DNA of 16,303 nucleotides from Thermodesulfobacteriota bacterium. GTDB lineage: Bacteria > Desulfobacterota > DSM-4660 > Desulfatiglandales > Desulfatiglandaceae. Positions 6,504-14,140 of the stretch are shown piece by piece. The notes below the pieces were generated by a model. The model was not told the origin of the DNA and ran no database searches. It saw only the letters and a program-made list of their open reading frames with translations. The DNA is taken from assembly GCA_028278625.1 (NCBI GenBank), contig JANQDY010000171.1:1-16303 (forward strand). The letters run 5' to 3'. A program made the translations under genes and the position numbers. Within the stretch, counting starts at the first letter, position 1, and each line of letters begins with the position of its first letter.

Positions 6504-8900
6504 TTAAGTCAACGCGTGTTCGGTCCGGTGGATGATCTGATCCTGCAACCCCTTCGAAAGATCAAGAAAATAGGCGCTAAATCCCGCAACTCTTACGATA
6601 AGATCTTGGTACTCTTGGGGTTTTCTCTGGGCCTCAAGCAGGGTCTCCTTATCAACAATATTAAACTGAATATGGGAGATTTTTTTCTCTTTCCAGGTCT
6701 TGAGATAATCCATGAATAACGGTTTCATATCCCCGTCCAGGAACTGCGGCTGAAATTTCTGATTCAACAGATGGTTATAGCTTTTCAAGGTGTCGATTTT
6801 CGCACAGGAATTCAGGACGGCCGTCGGCCCCTTTTTGTCCATCCCCGTTTGAGGCGCCAAAGATGAATCCGCAAATGGGTCTCCATTCCTTCTCCCGTCG
6901 GGCGTCGCCGGGGTCTGAGCACCGAGCCCATAAGTGGCTGATACGGCACTCCCATCCCCTCTCATGGAAAATCCAAATCGATCCTTTATGGTCTCCATGG
7001 CTGTTTCAGTGCCATGATGCACCTCCCTGGCAACAAGATCCGCATAATCGTCATCATTTCCATATTTTGGGGCATTCAGGCATGCTTGCCGGATATCCTC
7101 CCTTCCTTCCCAGTTCTTGTCCATGATCTCGATCAATTCCTTTAGGGATAAAAGTTCGTCCTCGAATACGATTTTTCTAATGGCGGTCAATCCGTCGGCC
7201 ACATTTGTAGAACCGATGGTTACGACCATGTCATGTATCATGGAGGGATAGACCCATTTTGAGCGTTCCTTTCCCTGTTCGATACAACCTTCTATGATGG
7301 CTGAATAGAAGGGTCTTGGCAAATATTTGGCGTACAGATCACGACAGGTGTTTTCCAGTTGCGCCAGTTTTTTCAAGAAGAATTTTACTTGCTCCAGGTA
7401 TGCTTTAAGTACATCCTCCCAAGATCCGAATGTTGCGGGATCCGGTGTTTTCGCACCCCGTTGTTCACCGGTCTCGGGGTCCAATCCCTGGTGAAGGGCC
7501 CACCAAAAACACTTTCCCAGAACAAAATATCCCACAACCCGGCGGGTAATATTTTTGCCGGGAAGACACATGTACACGCATCCGGAGACAGCGTATTTCC
7601 TGGCATCCTCGGCAGGGACACCCCACTTTTGCAGAAGCGAAGTAAGTATCTCATCATTGAAAAGGGAAGGATAACCGATTCCGGTTCGAATGACGTCTAC
7701 GGCTTTTGACAATAATTCGTCCGGAGTGCCGTCATGAACCCTGAGGGCAATACCCGGTTCAATGGTCCTCATCATCTTCGCGGCCTCCAGTACCAGATAT
7801 GTCAACTTGTTGGTGACATCGCGGCCCTCTCCGTCGGTTCCTCCAAGGGTAATCGCCTGAAGCGATGCCACACCGCCGTAGATGGATGTGACCAAAGGAG
7901 AATAGACCAGCCCAAGCTCCAGAAATTTGACCCACAAGAGGTTCAGAATTTCCATGGCCTCGTCTTCCGTAATCCTTCCTTCTTCAAGATCCTTCTCATA
8001 GTAAGGCCCAAGGAGATAATCGATACGGAGTCCGATGCCAAGGGTGGAGTATTCCAGATATCTGACCAGATGGATGAAATAGAAGAACTGCACTGCTTCC
8101 AAAAATGTCCTCGGAGGATCGGCAGGCACCCGCTTGCACGTACGGGCAATCTCCTCCAGTCTTGCTCTTTTGCGGGCATCCTTCTCTGATGCGGCCATTT
8201 CTCCTGCCAGGGCCGAATAGCGCCCGGCAAAGTTGATCACGGCCGTAAGAACAATAACAACGGATTGGAGAAACTCCTTCTGGTCAACATAATCCGGGGG
8301 GATGGTTTCCTCTATCTCCTGAAGCCGTTTCTCCGCCATTTTTATCCGTCCATTAAGACCCGTTTGAAACATGGCTTCGTAATCAGGGATGCCAAGTTCC
8401 GACCAATGACTCCATAGAAATGTTCCTTCATACTTCCAGTATTTTTCAAGGTCACCCTCGAACATTTCCTGATGCCGGTCACTCATGCATCTCCCTTTCC
8501 AGTATTCACAAAGACCATCCAGCTCTTTTCGTCCCTCATCATCCAACAGTGTTTTCCCTGCCTCACCGTTGACAAGCCGCTTCACCGATCTCCAGTTCAT
8601 ATCAATGGGATGGTACAGGCCCTCGGGTGTTGAGGTCTGGTAACCCACGATACGTTCAAATTCCCGAACAAATATATCCATGTTTTCCAAAACATGCGCC
8701 AGGGCTTTTGCTCGCCGCATGACCATCGCCTGACCGTCCGTTTCTTTATAGGATTCCGTCATCAATCGGGACCGCTGCAGATCAAGCTTCACTTCCGGTC
8801 GAAACATGCCCCGTGATTTATCGTCTTCCAGGTATCCTCTCTGAACATTGCGCACGGCTTTGATGGCCAGGTTGCTCTTCAGTGTTTCTGCCAGTTGCAT
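6504..8900 (-). CDS. Glycyl radical enzyme, subfamily unknown (non-canonical Cys loop)
   Basis: A complete 798-residue glycyl radical enzyme. The radical domain carries IVRVAGFSAYF, with Gly773 as the radical site 25 residues from the end. The thiyl Cys is most likely Cys441 in VSGCVYMCLPGKN. Also visible are GSTNVADGLTAIRK (563-576) and GPTAVLNSCAKID (691-703), both standard family blocks. Dehydratase and decarboxylase GREs have a Glu two residues after this Cys (GCVE); here it is Tyr443, and a second Cys follows at 445. It is not a PFL, since the adjacent Cys-Cys pair is missing. The chemistry is therefore open: C-C, C-O, C-N or C-S cleavage, or radical addition. GGGAGG lies 7 bp before the ATG. 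It is transcribed from a strong promoter at 8992-9019 together with the activase downstream, and is preceded by an acyl-CoA dehydrogenase gene. Confidence 0.93.
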   Translation of the reverse strand: MQLAETLKSNLAIKAVRNVQRGYLEDDKSRGMFRPEVKLDLQRSRLMTESYKETDGQAMVMRRAKALAHVLENMDIFVREFERIVGYQTSTPEGLYHPIDMNWRSVKRLVNGEAGKTLLDDEGRKELDGLCEYWKGRCMSDRHQEMFEGDLEKYWKYEGTFLWSHWSELGIPDYEAMFQTGLNGRIKMAEKRLQEIEETIPPDYVDQKEFLQSVVIVLTAVINFAGRYSALAGEMAASEKDARKRARLEEIARTCKRVPADPPRTFLEAVQFFYFIHLVRYLEYSTLGIGLRIDYLLGPYYEKDLEEGRITEDEAMEILNLLWVKFLELGLVYSPLVTSIYGGVASLQAITLGGTDGEGRDVTNKLTYLVLEAAKMMRTIEPGIALRVHDGTPDELLSKAVDVIRTGIGYPSLFNDEILTSLLQKWGVPAEDARKYAVSGCVYMCLPGKNITRRVVGYFVLGKCFWWALHQGLDPETGEQRGAKTPDPATFGSWEDVLKAYLEQVKFFLKKLAQLENTCRDLYAKYLPRPFYSAIIEGCIEQGKERSKWVYPSMIHDMVVTIGSTNVADGLTAIRKIVFEDELLSLKELIEIMDKNWEGREDIRQACLNAPKYGNDDDYADLVAREVHHGTETAMETIKDRFGFSMRGDGSAVSATYGLGAQTPATPDGRRNGDPFADSSLAPQTGMDKKGPTAVLNSCAKIDTLKSYNHLLNQKFQPQFLDGDMKPLFMDYLKTWKEKKISHIQFNIVDKETLLEAQRKPQEYQDLIVRVAGFSAYFLDLSKGLQDQIIHRTEHALT

Positions 8901-8974
8901 CGCTTATCCTCCCGGGTTAGATGTTCCAGAGATCAAAAACAGCCAAATCCATTTCCATGGCCCCATTTTCAAAA

Positions 8975-9009
8975 ACATAATGTTTTATGTGATTATAACG
9001 TTTTGTTAT
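8975..9009. promoter_or_regulatory. Two operator-like dyads in the GRE promoter
   Basis: ATAAC-GTTTT-GTTAT (8995-9009) lies inside the promoter spacer, and ACATAA-TGTT-TTATGT (8975-8990) lies over the expected transcription start. The two share the core ATAA(T/C)GTTTT and are centred about 19-20 bp apart. This placement would suit a repressor blocking polymerase. The XRE protein encoded upstream or the HxlR protein are candidate binders; neither is proven. Confidence 0.5.
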
Positions 9010-9019
9010 TAAGTGTCAA
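8992..9019 (-). promoter_or_regulatory. Consensus sigma-70 promoter for the GRE-activase genes
   Basis: On the - strand, TTGACA (9019-9014) and TATAAT (8997-8992) are separated by 16 bp. Both hexamers match the sigma-70 consensus exactly. The start site would fall near 8985, giving a leader of about 85 nt before the GRE ATG at 8900. This implies the GRE can be transcribed independently of the acyl-CoA dehydrogenase gene upstream. Confidence 0.75.
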
Positions 9020-9104
9020 CAAAATTTTGAAAAACGCCTAGAATTGCGCAATGGGCTGTAAAAATGAGACCATAAGAAAGAAGGCCTTGGCAGGAACGTT
9101 ATAA

Positions 9105-10247
9105 TTAAAGCTGGCTGGCTATAATGGATTTTTGAATATGGTTCGTCCCTTCGGTGATTCGCAGTGCCTGGGCGTCCCGTTGGTATTTGGCCATGGGGGA
9201 TCCCTCGGTATAGCCCTTTTGCCCAAGCAACTGGGTTCCTTCCGTGGTGGCGCGGACCGCAACTTCCGAGGCCAGCAGTTTGGCCATGGAAGACTCCCGG
9301 GTGTAGTCCTGACGGAGGTCCATGAGCCGGCAGGCCTTCCACACAAGGAGCCGGGCCGCCTCCAGTTCGGTGGCCAATTCCGCCAGGACAAAACTCACCC
9401 CCTGATTTTTGATGATGGGCCGTCCCCGAATGGCCCTGGTTTTTGCAAAATCGACCATCTCCTCCAGGGCGGCGCGGGCCAGGCCCACGCTAATCGCGCC
9501 GAAAAAGGCCCGGCCCAGATCCAGGGTCTGGGTCAGAAGGAGATAACCGCTTCCGCGCTCGCCGATCAAGTTGGATTCAGGCACCTTCACCCCATTGAAG
9601 AAGATGGTGGCCGTGGGCGCGCAACGAAGCCCCGGCTTATCGTGAAAAGGACCATAGGTGATGCCGTCCGCATTTTTCTGAATGACCAGGGCATTTATCC
9701 CGGCCCGGCCCCTCTCCCCGTAGCTGCTGGTCCATACGATATAAAAAGCCGCGTATCCGGCATTGATAATGGGGCATTTGGAACCAGTTAGGGTGTACTG
9801 TTCTTGATCCAAGCGGGCAATGGTGGAAAAGGAACTGGAATCGGAGCCGCCCTTTTCTTCGGTCATGGCAAAGCTTGCCACCTCCCATTCAGGGCCCAGC
9901 AGAAGCGGCAGAAATTCGCTTTTCAATTCATCGGATCCGCCGATGAGGAGGGTGGAGACCGCGTGGACCGTTGAAGCAAATGTGCCGGCGAACCCGGCGC
10001 ACCCGTATCCCAATTCCTCGGTGGCGAGGGCGAGGGTCAGGTGATCCAAAGGATTGCCGCCGAATGCTTCAGGTATGATCATGGCATTCAGGTTTTCCTC
10101 GGCCATGATTTTTCTAAATTCCCCGTCAATAGGTCCGGGCTTTTCCTTATCCAGACGCAACGCATGGGGCTGGATCTTTTCCTTTGCCAGCACACGCAGC
10201 CTTTGCTGCAATTTCTCCTGATCGGCCGTCAATTCGAAAGAAATCAT
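9105..10247 (-). CDS. Acyl-CoA dehydrogenase (FAD-dependent)
   Basis: A 380-residue acyl-CoA dehydrogenase, which introduces the alpha-beta double bond into a CoA thioester and passes electrons to ETF. Signature 1 is visible as SFAMTEEKGGSD in the middle domain, and signature 2 near the end as RDAQALRITEGTNHIQK, with Glu366 at the catalytic-base position used by short/medium-chain members. The start is set at ATG 10247, not the longer frame to 10274: GGAG lies 9-10 bp upstream and the ATG overlaps the stop of the XRE gene by 4 bp (ATGA), so the two are translationally coupled. Length and domain order (N-terminal helical, beta, C-terminal helical) are normal. The substrate is not readable from sequence. 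Position between a regulator and a GRE suggests it acts on a CoA ester in the GRE's pathway. Confidence 0.93.
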   Translation of the reverse strand: MISFELTADQEKLQQRLRVLAKEKIQPHALRLDKEKPGPIDGEFRKIMAEENLNAMIIPEAFGGNPLDHLTLALATEELGYGCAGFAGTFASTVHAVSTLLIGGSDELKSEFLPLLLGPEWEVASFAMTEEKGGSDSSSFSTIARLDQEQYTLTGSKCPIINAGYAAFYIVWTSSYGERGRAGINALVIQKNADGITYGPFHDKPGLRCAPTATIFFNGVKVPESNLIGERGSGYLLLTQTLDLGRAFFGAISVGLARAALEEMVDFAKTRAIRGRPIIKNQGVSFVLAELATELEAARLLVWKACRLMDLRQDYTRESSMAKLLASEVAVRATTEGTQLLGQKGYTEGSPMAKYQRDAQALRITEGTNHIQKSIIASQL

Positions 10248-10606
10248 TCGCTCTCGCTCCTGTCCTTTTTCCAATGAATATATTCCAAAACCGATTTCCT
10301 CTGAGCCGGTTTCAGGTCACGGGCCGCATAAAGGATTTCCTTCAGGTAGGGTCCCTTGAGAATGCTGCTTGTTTCATCCTCTTTTTTTGTTTCTTCTTCT
10401 GAGTCCTCCAGGAAATAGCTCACCGGTTTTCCAAGGATCTCCCCGATACGCTGAAGATCTGCCAGATAGAGGCGCCGCTTGCCCAATTCATAGTTGGACA
10501 AGGAGGCCTGAGTACAGCCGATTTTTTGTGCCAGTTCATTCTGGCTCAGGCTTGCCTCTTCGCGCGCCTTTTGCAGTTTCCGCCCGATTTCTTCGTACGC
10601 AGTCAT
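10244..10606 (-). CDS. XRE-family helix-turn-helix regulator
   Basis: A 120-residue protein with an N-terminal Cro/C1-type helix-turn-helix at about residues 8-63 (IGRKLQKAREEASLSQNELA, CTQASLSNYELGKRR). An acidic linker (EDSEEETKKEDE) and a short C-terminal helical segment (LKPAQRKSVLEYIHWKK) may mediate oligomerisation. It has no cupin or peptidase domain. Its stop overlaps the acyl-CoA dehydrogenase start by 4 bp, so it probably regulates that gene, its own gene and perhaps the GRE promoter further down. AGGTGAT precedes the ATG closely. Confidence 0.9.
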   Translation of the reverse strand: MTAYEEIGRKLQKAREEASLSQNELAQKIGCTQASLSNYELGKRRLYLADLQRIGEILGKPVSYFLEDSEEETKKEDETSSILKGPYLKEILYAARDLKPAQRKSVLEYIHWKKDRSESE

Positions 10607-10624
10607 ATCACCTACCCAGATTTT

Positions 10625-10672
10625 CCAAAAGCAGTTTGGAGAAGGATATGGGGATAAGGATTCTCCTTTTGG
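10625..10672. promoter_or_regulatory. Nested inverted repeats upstream of the XRE gene
   Basis: CCAAAA (10625-10630) and GGAGAA (10638-10643) are matched by TTCTCC (10661-10666) and TTTTGG (10667-10672), giving a two-part dyad 19-66 bp before the XRE start. This position would suit an autoregulatory operator, or the repeats may be a leader fold. Arms are short, so support is limited. Confidence 0.3.
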
Positions 10673-10773
10673 GGACAGGAGTCAAGAAATAAAAAAAGGG
10701 ACCTCTGTGACTTTATGCACTTCATTTAAAGACGCGCAAAAGGTGAATGTGGGAGCGGATTTCAAATTTCAGG

Positions 10774-11163
10774 TCACTCTTTCAGAAGCGCGCCCCTTTC
10801 CCGCAGCAACGCTTTCAACACCGACCGGTGGCACCGGTTTTCATCTTCGCAGTAACATCCGATGGACATATGGGTCTGATGAGAAAGCGCCGCCAGAAGG
10901 TCCAGGATTCTGCCTTTTTCGGGATCCTTCATCTCTTTCCGGAATCTTTTTTCAAAAGCAGACCATTGGGCGTCATCCTTAACCGATTTTCCTTCTTTCA
11001 TCAATTGGGGCGAAGGAGAAAGATTCGGCAGCCAGACATCATAATAGTCTTTTTTAGCGTATTCCGATTTTGGAACACCCCGGGGCGGCCGGCGTACCGT
11101 TCCGATCCGTATCCCTTCGTCGGGTTTTCTGGGGCTTCCAAGTTTTATAACATGTATGGCCAT
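10774..11163 (-). CDS. DUF488 family protein
   Basis: A 129-residue DUF488 protein. Diagnostic segments are IRIGTVRRPPRGVPKSEYA near the start, YYDVWLPNLSPSPQL, and near the C-terminus the conserved CYCEDENRCHRSVLKALL (about residues 103-120) with its Cys and CHR residues. The family is widespread and small, its biochemical role is unsettled, and members are often annotated as uncharacterised. AAAGGA lies about 8 bp before the ATG. It is on the same strand as the XRE/dehydrogenase genes but separated by 167 bp, so it may form its own unit. I see no specific functional link to the GRE module. Confidence 0.85.
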   Translation of the reverse strand: MAIHVIKLGSPRKPDEGIRIGTVRRPPRGVPKSEYAKKDYYDVWLPNLSPSPQLMKEGKSVKDDAQWSAFEKRFRKEMKDPEKGRILDLLAALSHQTHMSIGCYCEDENRCHRSVLKALLRERGALLKE

Positions 11164-11240
11164 GGAAAATCCTTTCTCAGCATTCCGTCAAGAAGCTGTT
11201 TCCATAAACGGTGTGTCACTCTTCTGACGAGGCACGGCGT

Positions 11241-11693
11241 TTAGTGGGTCCCGGGTTCTAGAATACGAAATTCCTCTGTTTTCGGTAACCTGTTGAGTGC
11301 GGCCAGAAGTCGTTCGGGGGCCGGCACCACCTTTCGACGGGTCAGGTCCAGCCAAACGCCCGAGCTTGAAACGCTTGCCAGCAACTTATCATCACCGTTT
11401 AAGAACACGTTTTTCATTATCCAGCGACCGCCGTCTTGAGACATTCCGGAAATGGAAAGGGTGACTTTCAATTCATCCAGCAAGTTGATTTCCCTGAAAT
11501 ATTCAATTTGGTCTTTCAGGATCACAGGTCCTATCTTCAACCGTGAAAATTCGCTGACCGGGAATCCGTTTTCAGAGAAGAACATCATCCGGGTATCCGC
11601 GGACTTATCAAGGTATGCGGTGTTTCTCATGTGCGCGTTGAAGTCCATATCACCCCAACTGGCAAAGAATGCCTTTTGGTAAGTTTTTTCCAT
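11241..11693 (-). CDS. Hotdog-fold acyl-CoA thioesterase (4HBT type)
   Basis: A 150-residue single hotdog-domain protein of the 4-hydroxybenzoyl-CoA thioesterase class. The catalytic loop is WGDMDFNAHMRNTAYLD (residues 13-29), where Asp17 fits the family's DxDxxGHxxN motif, with Asn in place of Gly before the AH. Later beta-strand segments (IEYFREINLLDELKVTLSIS, KNVFLNGDDKLLASVSSSGVWLDL) have the expected pattern. It should hydrolyse a CoA thioester to the free acid and CoA. GGAG lies about 8 bp before the ATG. It is divergent from an HxlR regulator, with operator-like palindromes between them, so it is probably controlled by that regulator. The substrate is unknown. Confidence 0.88.
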   Translation of the reverse strand: MEKTYQKAFFASWGDMDFNAHMRNTAYLDKSADTRMMFFSENGFPVSEFSRLKIGPVILKDQIEYFREINLLDELKVTLSISGMSQDGGRWIMKNVFLNGDDKLLASVSSSGVWLDLTRRKVVPAPERLLAALNRLPKTEEFRILEPGTH

Positions 11694-11710
11694 TGCATTT
11701 CTCCGTAGAA

Positions 11711-11760
11711 CAGTTTTATAATAAAACTGAAAATAGCCTTTTAAGTTTTATAATGCAACT
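11711..11760. promoter_or_regulatory. HxlR operator candidates: perfect 19-bp palindrome plus degenerate copy
   Basis: CAGTTTTAT-A-ATAAAACTG (11711-11729) is a perfect palindrome with 9-bp arms. AGTTTTAT-A-ATGCAACT (11744-11760) is a second copy with two changed bases in the right arm. Centres at 11720 and 11752 are 32 bp apart, about three helical turns. Both sit in the 82-bp gap between the divergent thioesterase and HxlR genes, the usual location of an HxlR-family operator. Confidence 0.7.
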
Positions 11761-11775
11761 AAAAAATGCAATCAG

Positions 11776-12273
11776 ATGAAAAAAGAGAATTTCAGTCATT
11801 TGGAATGCTCCCTCGCCCGGTCTTTGGATGTGATCGGTGAGTGGTGGACATTGCTGATCATTCGTGACCTGTTCTACGGCATCAACACCTTTGATCTGTT
11901 GTGCAAGGACCTGGGCATTTCCCGTAATATTCTGGCGGATCGTTTAAAAAAGCTGACGGACCGGCGGGTGATAGAGAAACAGGTCAAAGAGGAGGGCTCC
12001 CGAAGGTATTCCTATGGTCTTACACCGAAGGGAAAAGACCTGTTCCCCATTATTATGGCCTTGACGGCCTGGGGGGACAGGTGGGAGTCCCAAACAGGTC
12101 CCCCAATTGTTTTTCACCATGGGGTTGACAAGCATCCGGCCCGGCCCAAGGTCATCTGCGCGCACTGTGAAGAAGAATTGAAACCGAAAGATATTGAACC
12201 CAGGGTTGGACCGGGGGTTGTAAAGGCCCATGCATTGCCTGTTACCTTGCTTAAAGGGGCCCGGAAAGGATAA
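11776..12273 (+). CDS. HxlR-family winged-helix regulator
   Basis: A 165-residue HxlR-family (MarR-like) regulator. The family hallmark C11-SLARSLDVIGEWWTLLIIRD occupies residues 11-31, with Cys11 at the position used for thiol/aldehyde sensing in some members. LGISRNILADRLKKL is the recognition helix region, and a wing (SRRYSYGLTPKGKDL) follows. It has a C-terminal extension of about 55 residues containing CAHC, a CxxC pair seen in a subset of the family. It probably binds the palindromes at 11711-11760 and controls itself and the divergent thioesterase gene. The inducer is unknown. Confidence 0.93.
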   Translation: MKKENFSHLECSLARSLDVIGEWWTLLIIRDLFYGINTFDLLCKDLGISRNILADRLKKLTDRRVIEKQVKEEGSRRYSYGLTPKGKDLFPIIMALTAWGDRWESQTGPPIVFHHGVDKHPARPKVICAHCEEELKPKDIEPRVGPGVVKAHALPVTLLKGARKG

Positions 12274-12595
12274 CAGGCCGTCTTTTGCGCGCTTTCATGT
12301 GCCATTACGGTCGTCACAATTAGCTTGGATAAAATCGAAATCGGACTGCTGCTTTTAGCCATGCTTCATTCAATGCCAATATCAAGCATTTGGTCATTGC
12401 TTTTCACTTGACCCAAAAGCCGAATTTCTCTATGTTCGCTGCCAAGAAAGCAATTCCTTATAGTTTTTTTGTCGCCAAATCCTAGGATACGGACGTGCTT
12501 TTTACCACCGAATATTCTTTGCCAAAAAGGGAGTTTGAGATGCTGGCCCGGGAGAAACTATCGGTTGTCCTATATCTTCACGGGAGATCCTGCAA
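12274..12595 (+). other. Intergenic stretch before tldD
   Basis: No convincing gene lies in these 322 bp. The only signal is a plausible + strand promoter: TTGACC at 12408-12413 and TATGTT at 12431-12436 with a 17-bp spacer, which would give tldD a leader of about 150 nt. No terminator with a T-tract is evident after the HxlR gene. Confidence 0.4.
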
Positions 12596-14140
12596 ATGAA
12601 GACCATGAGCCGCCGGGCTTTCATTAAACAATCGGCTGTTGCCGGTGGTGTGCTGCTGGCGTCTCCCTTGCTGGGCACATCGGTTGCCGGTCTTTCGAAA
12701 CCGGATGGGACAGGCCATTTTGAACGGGGGTTTGGTGTGGATCATCCCATGTGTGCCAAGCTGCTTAAGACGGCGCTCTCCCGGGGAGGGGATTTCGCCG
12801 ACCTCTATTTCGAACACACCATCAGCAACTGGTTGATGTTGGAGGACGGCATCGTGAATCAGTCCTACGGTATCATCACCTTAGGCGTCGGCATACGAAC
12901 TGTCAACGGCGATCAGGTGGGATACGGGTATACGGAAGATTTGTCTCTTTCCGCCATGATGGATGCCGCCCGGACCGCCGCTTCCCTGACCGACAAACGG
13001 GCGACGGCCATCGCTCCGGCGTTTAGTGCCGTTGATTGCAAGAGTCATTACCCCCTCAAAAGTGCCGATCCGACGCCCCTGGACCAAAAACTCCCCCTGG
13101 TCCAAGCCATCCACCGGCAATGCTTCAACCGCTCTCCATTGATTGCCAAGGTAAAGGCCACATTTCATGACAGCATCAAACGCATCATGGTCGTCACCAG
13201 CCAGGGAATCGTTGCCGAAGACATTATCCCGCGAAACTATCTCCACACCACGGTCGTTGGCCAGAAGAACGCATGCCGTGAAAACAGCCATTGGGGCATG
13301 GGCGGGCGGCACGACCTTTCCTTCTACTCGGTCGAGCTTGCGAAAAGAATCGCCGATGAAGCGGTGAATAGGGTTGTCCGCCAATTCGATGCCGTAGTGC
13401 CGCCCGCCGGTGAGATGCCGGTGGTTTTGGGACCCGGCGTAACCGGTATTTTGCTCCATGAAGCGATCGGTCATGGGATGGAGGCCGATTTCAACCGGAA
13501 GAAGATATCCACCTACAGCACCATGCTGGGAAAAAAGGTTGCAGAACCATTTGTCACCATTGTGGACGACGGAACCATCGATGATCAGTCGGGCTCCATC
13601 AATTTTGATGACGAGGGATCGCCCAGCCAGAGAACCGTTCTGGTGGAAAAGGGCATTTTAACGGGGTATTTGCACGATAAAATATCCGCCGCACATTACA
13701 GCGTGCCGCCCACTGGAAACGGCAGGCGGGAAAGCTATGCCCACTATCCCTTGCCACGAATGCGGAATACCTACATGCTGAGCGGGCCGGAAATTCCCGA
13801 AGATGTGATCCGAAAGGCAAAAAACGGCATCTATGTGGAGGATGTGGCCAATGGCGAAGTACGAATTGGTGAGGGGGATTTCGCCTTTTACGTGTCCAAG
13901 GGCCGGATGATTGAAGGCGGCAAACTCACCGCACCCATCAAGGATGTCAATATCATGGGCAATGGTCCAAAGACACTGGCCAACATCGAAAGCGTGGCAA
14001 ATGATCTTGCGCTCAGTCAGAAAGGTGGAGGGATGTGCGGCAAAGGACATCAGTGGGTACCCGTTTCCTTTGGATTGCCCACCTGCCTGGTAAAGTCCAT
14101 GACCGTCGGGGGCCTGCGGAAAACAGGAGGCCTGTCATGA
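12596..14140 (+). CDS. tldD: Tat-exported TldD-family metalloprotease
   Basis: A 514-residue TldD subunit of the TldD/TldE metalloprotease. The N-terminus has a twin-arginine signal: SRRAFIK (residues 5-11) followed by a hydrophobic stretch (AVAGGVLLASPLLG). The zinc site is intact, with HEAIGH (288-293) and the distal Cys481 in GMCGKGHQ, matching the His-His-Cys ligand set of E. coli TldD. In the TldD/E heterodimer, TldD is the catalytic subunit and degrades unfolded peptides threaded into a central cavity; E. coli TldD has no signal peptide. A periplasmic role is therefore inferred here. GGGAGA lies 9 bp before the ATG; Met4 is an alternative start that keeps the RR motif. The stop overlaps the next gene by ATGA. 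Confidence 0.93.
   Translation: MKTMSRRAFIKQSAVAGGVLLASPLLGTSVAGLSKPDGTGHFERGFGVDHPMCAKLLKTALSRGGDFADLYFEHTISNWLMLEDGIVNQSYGIITLGVGIRTVNGDQVGYGYTEDLSLSAMMDAARTAASLTDKRATAIAPAFSAVDCKSHYPLKSADPTPLDQKLPLVQAIHRQCFNRSPLIAKVKATFHDSIKRIMVVTSQGIVAEDIIPRNYLHTTVVGQKNACRENSHWGMGGRHDLSFYSVELAKRIADEAVNRVVRQFDAVVPPAGEMPVVLGPGVTGILLHEAIGHGMEADFNRKKISTYSTMLGKKVAEPFVTIVDDGTIDDQSGSINFDDEGSPSQRTVLVEKGILTGYLHDKISAAHYSVPPTGNGRRESYAHYPLPRMRNTYMLSGPEIPEDVIRKAKNGIYVEDVANGEVRIGEGDFAFYVSKGRMIEGGKLTAPIKDVNIMGNGPKTLANIESVANDLALSQKGGGMCGKGHQWVPVSFGLPTCLVKSMTVGGLRKTGGLS

Noticed and set aside
6504..8900. Annotation as pyruvate formate-lyase or glycerol dehydratase
   Set aside because: Neither the PFL Cys-Cys pair nor the GCVE motif is present, so a specific name is not justified.
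9042..9051. ATTGCGCAAT palindrome upstream of the GRE promoter
   Set aside because: A single 10-bp palindrome without a second copy or a clear partner; could be chance.
10607..10700. TTGACT-based promoter for the XRE gene on the - strand
   Set aside because: No acceptable -10 hexamer occurs at 16-18 bp spacing.
1..11163. GRE-associated bacterial microcompartment
   Set aside because: No shell proteins, encapsulation tails or aldehyde dehydrogenase are seen in the window.
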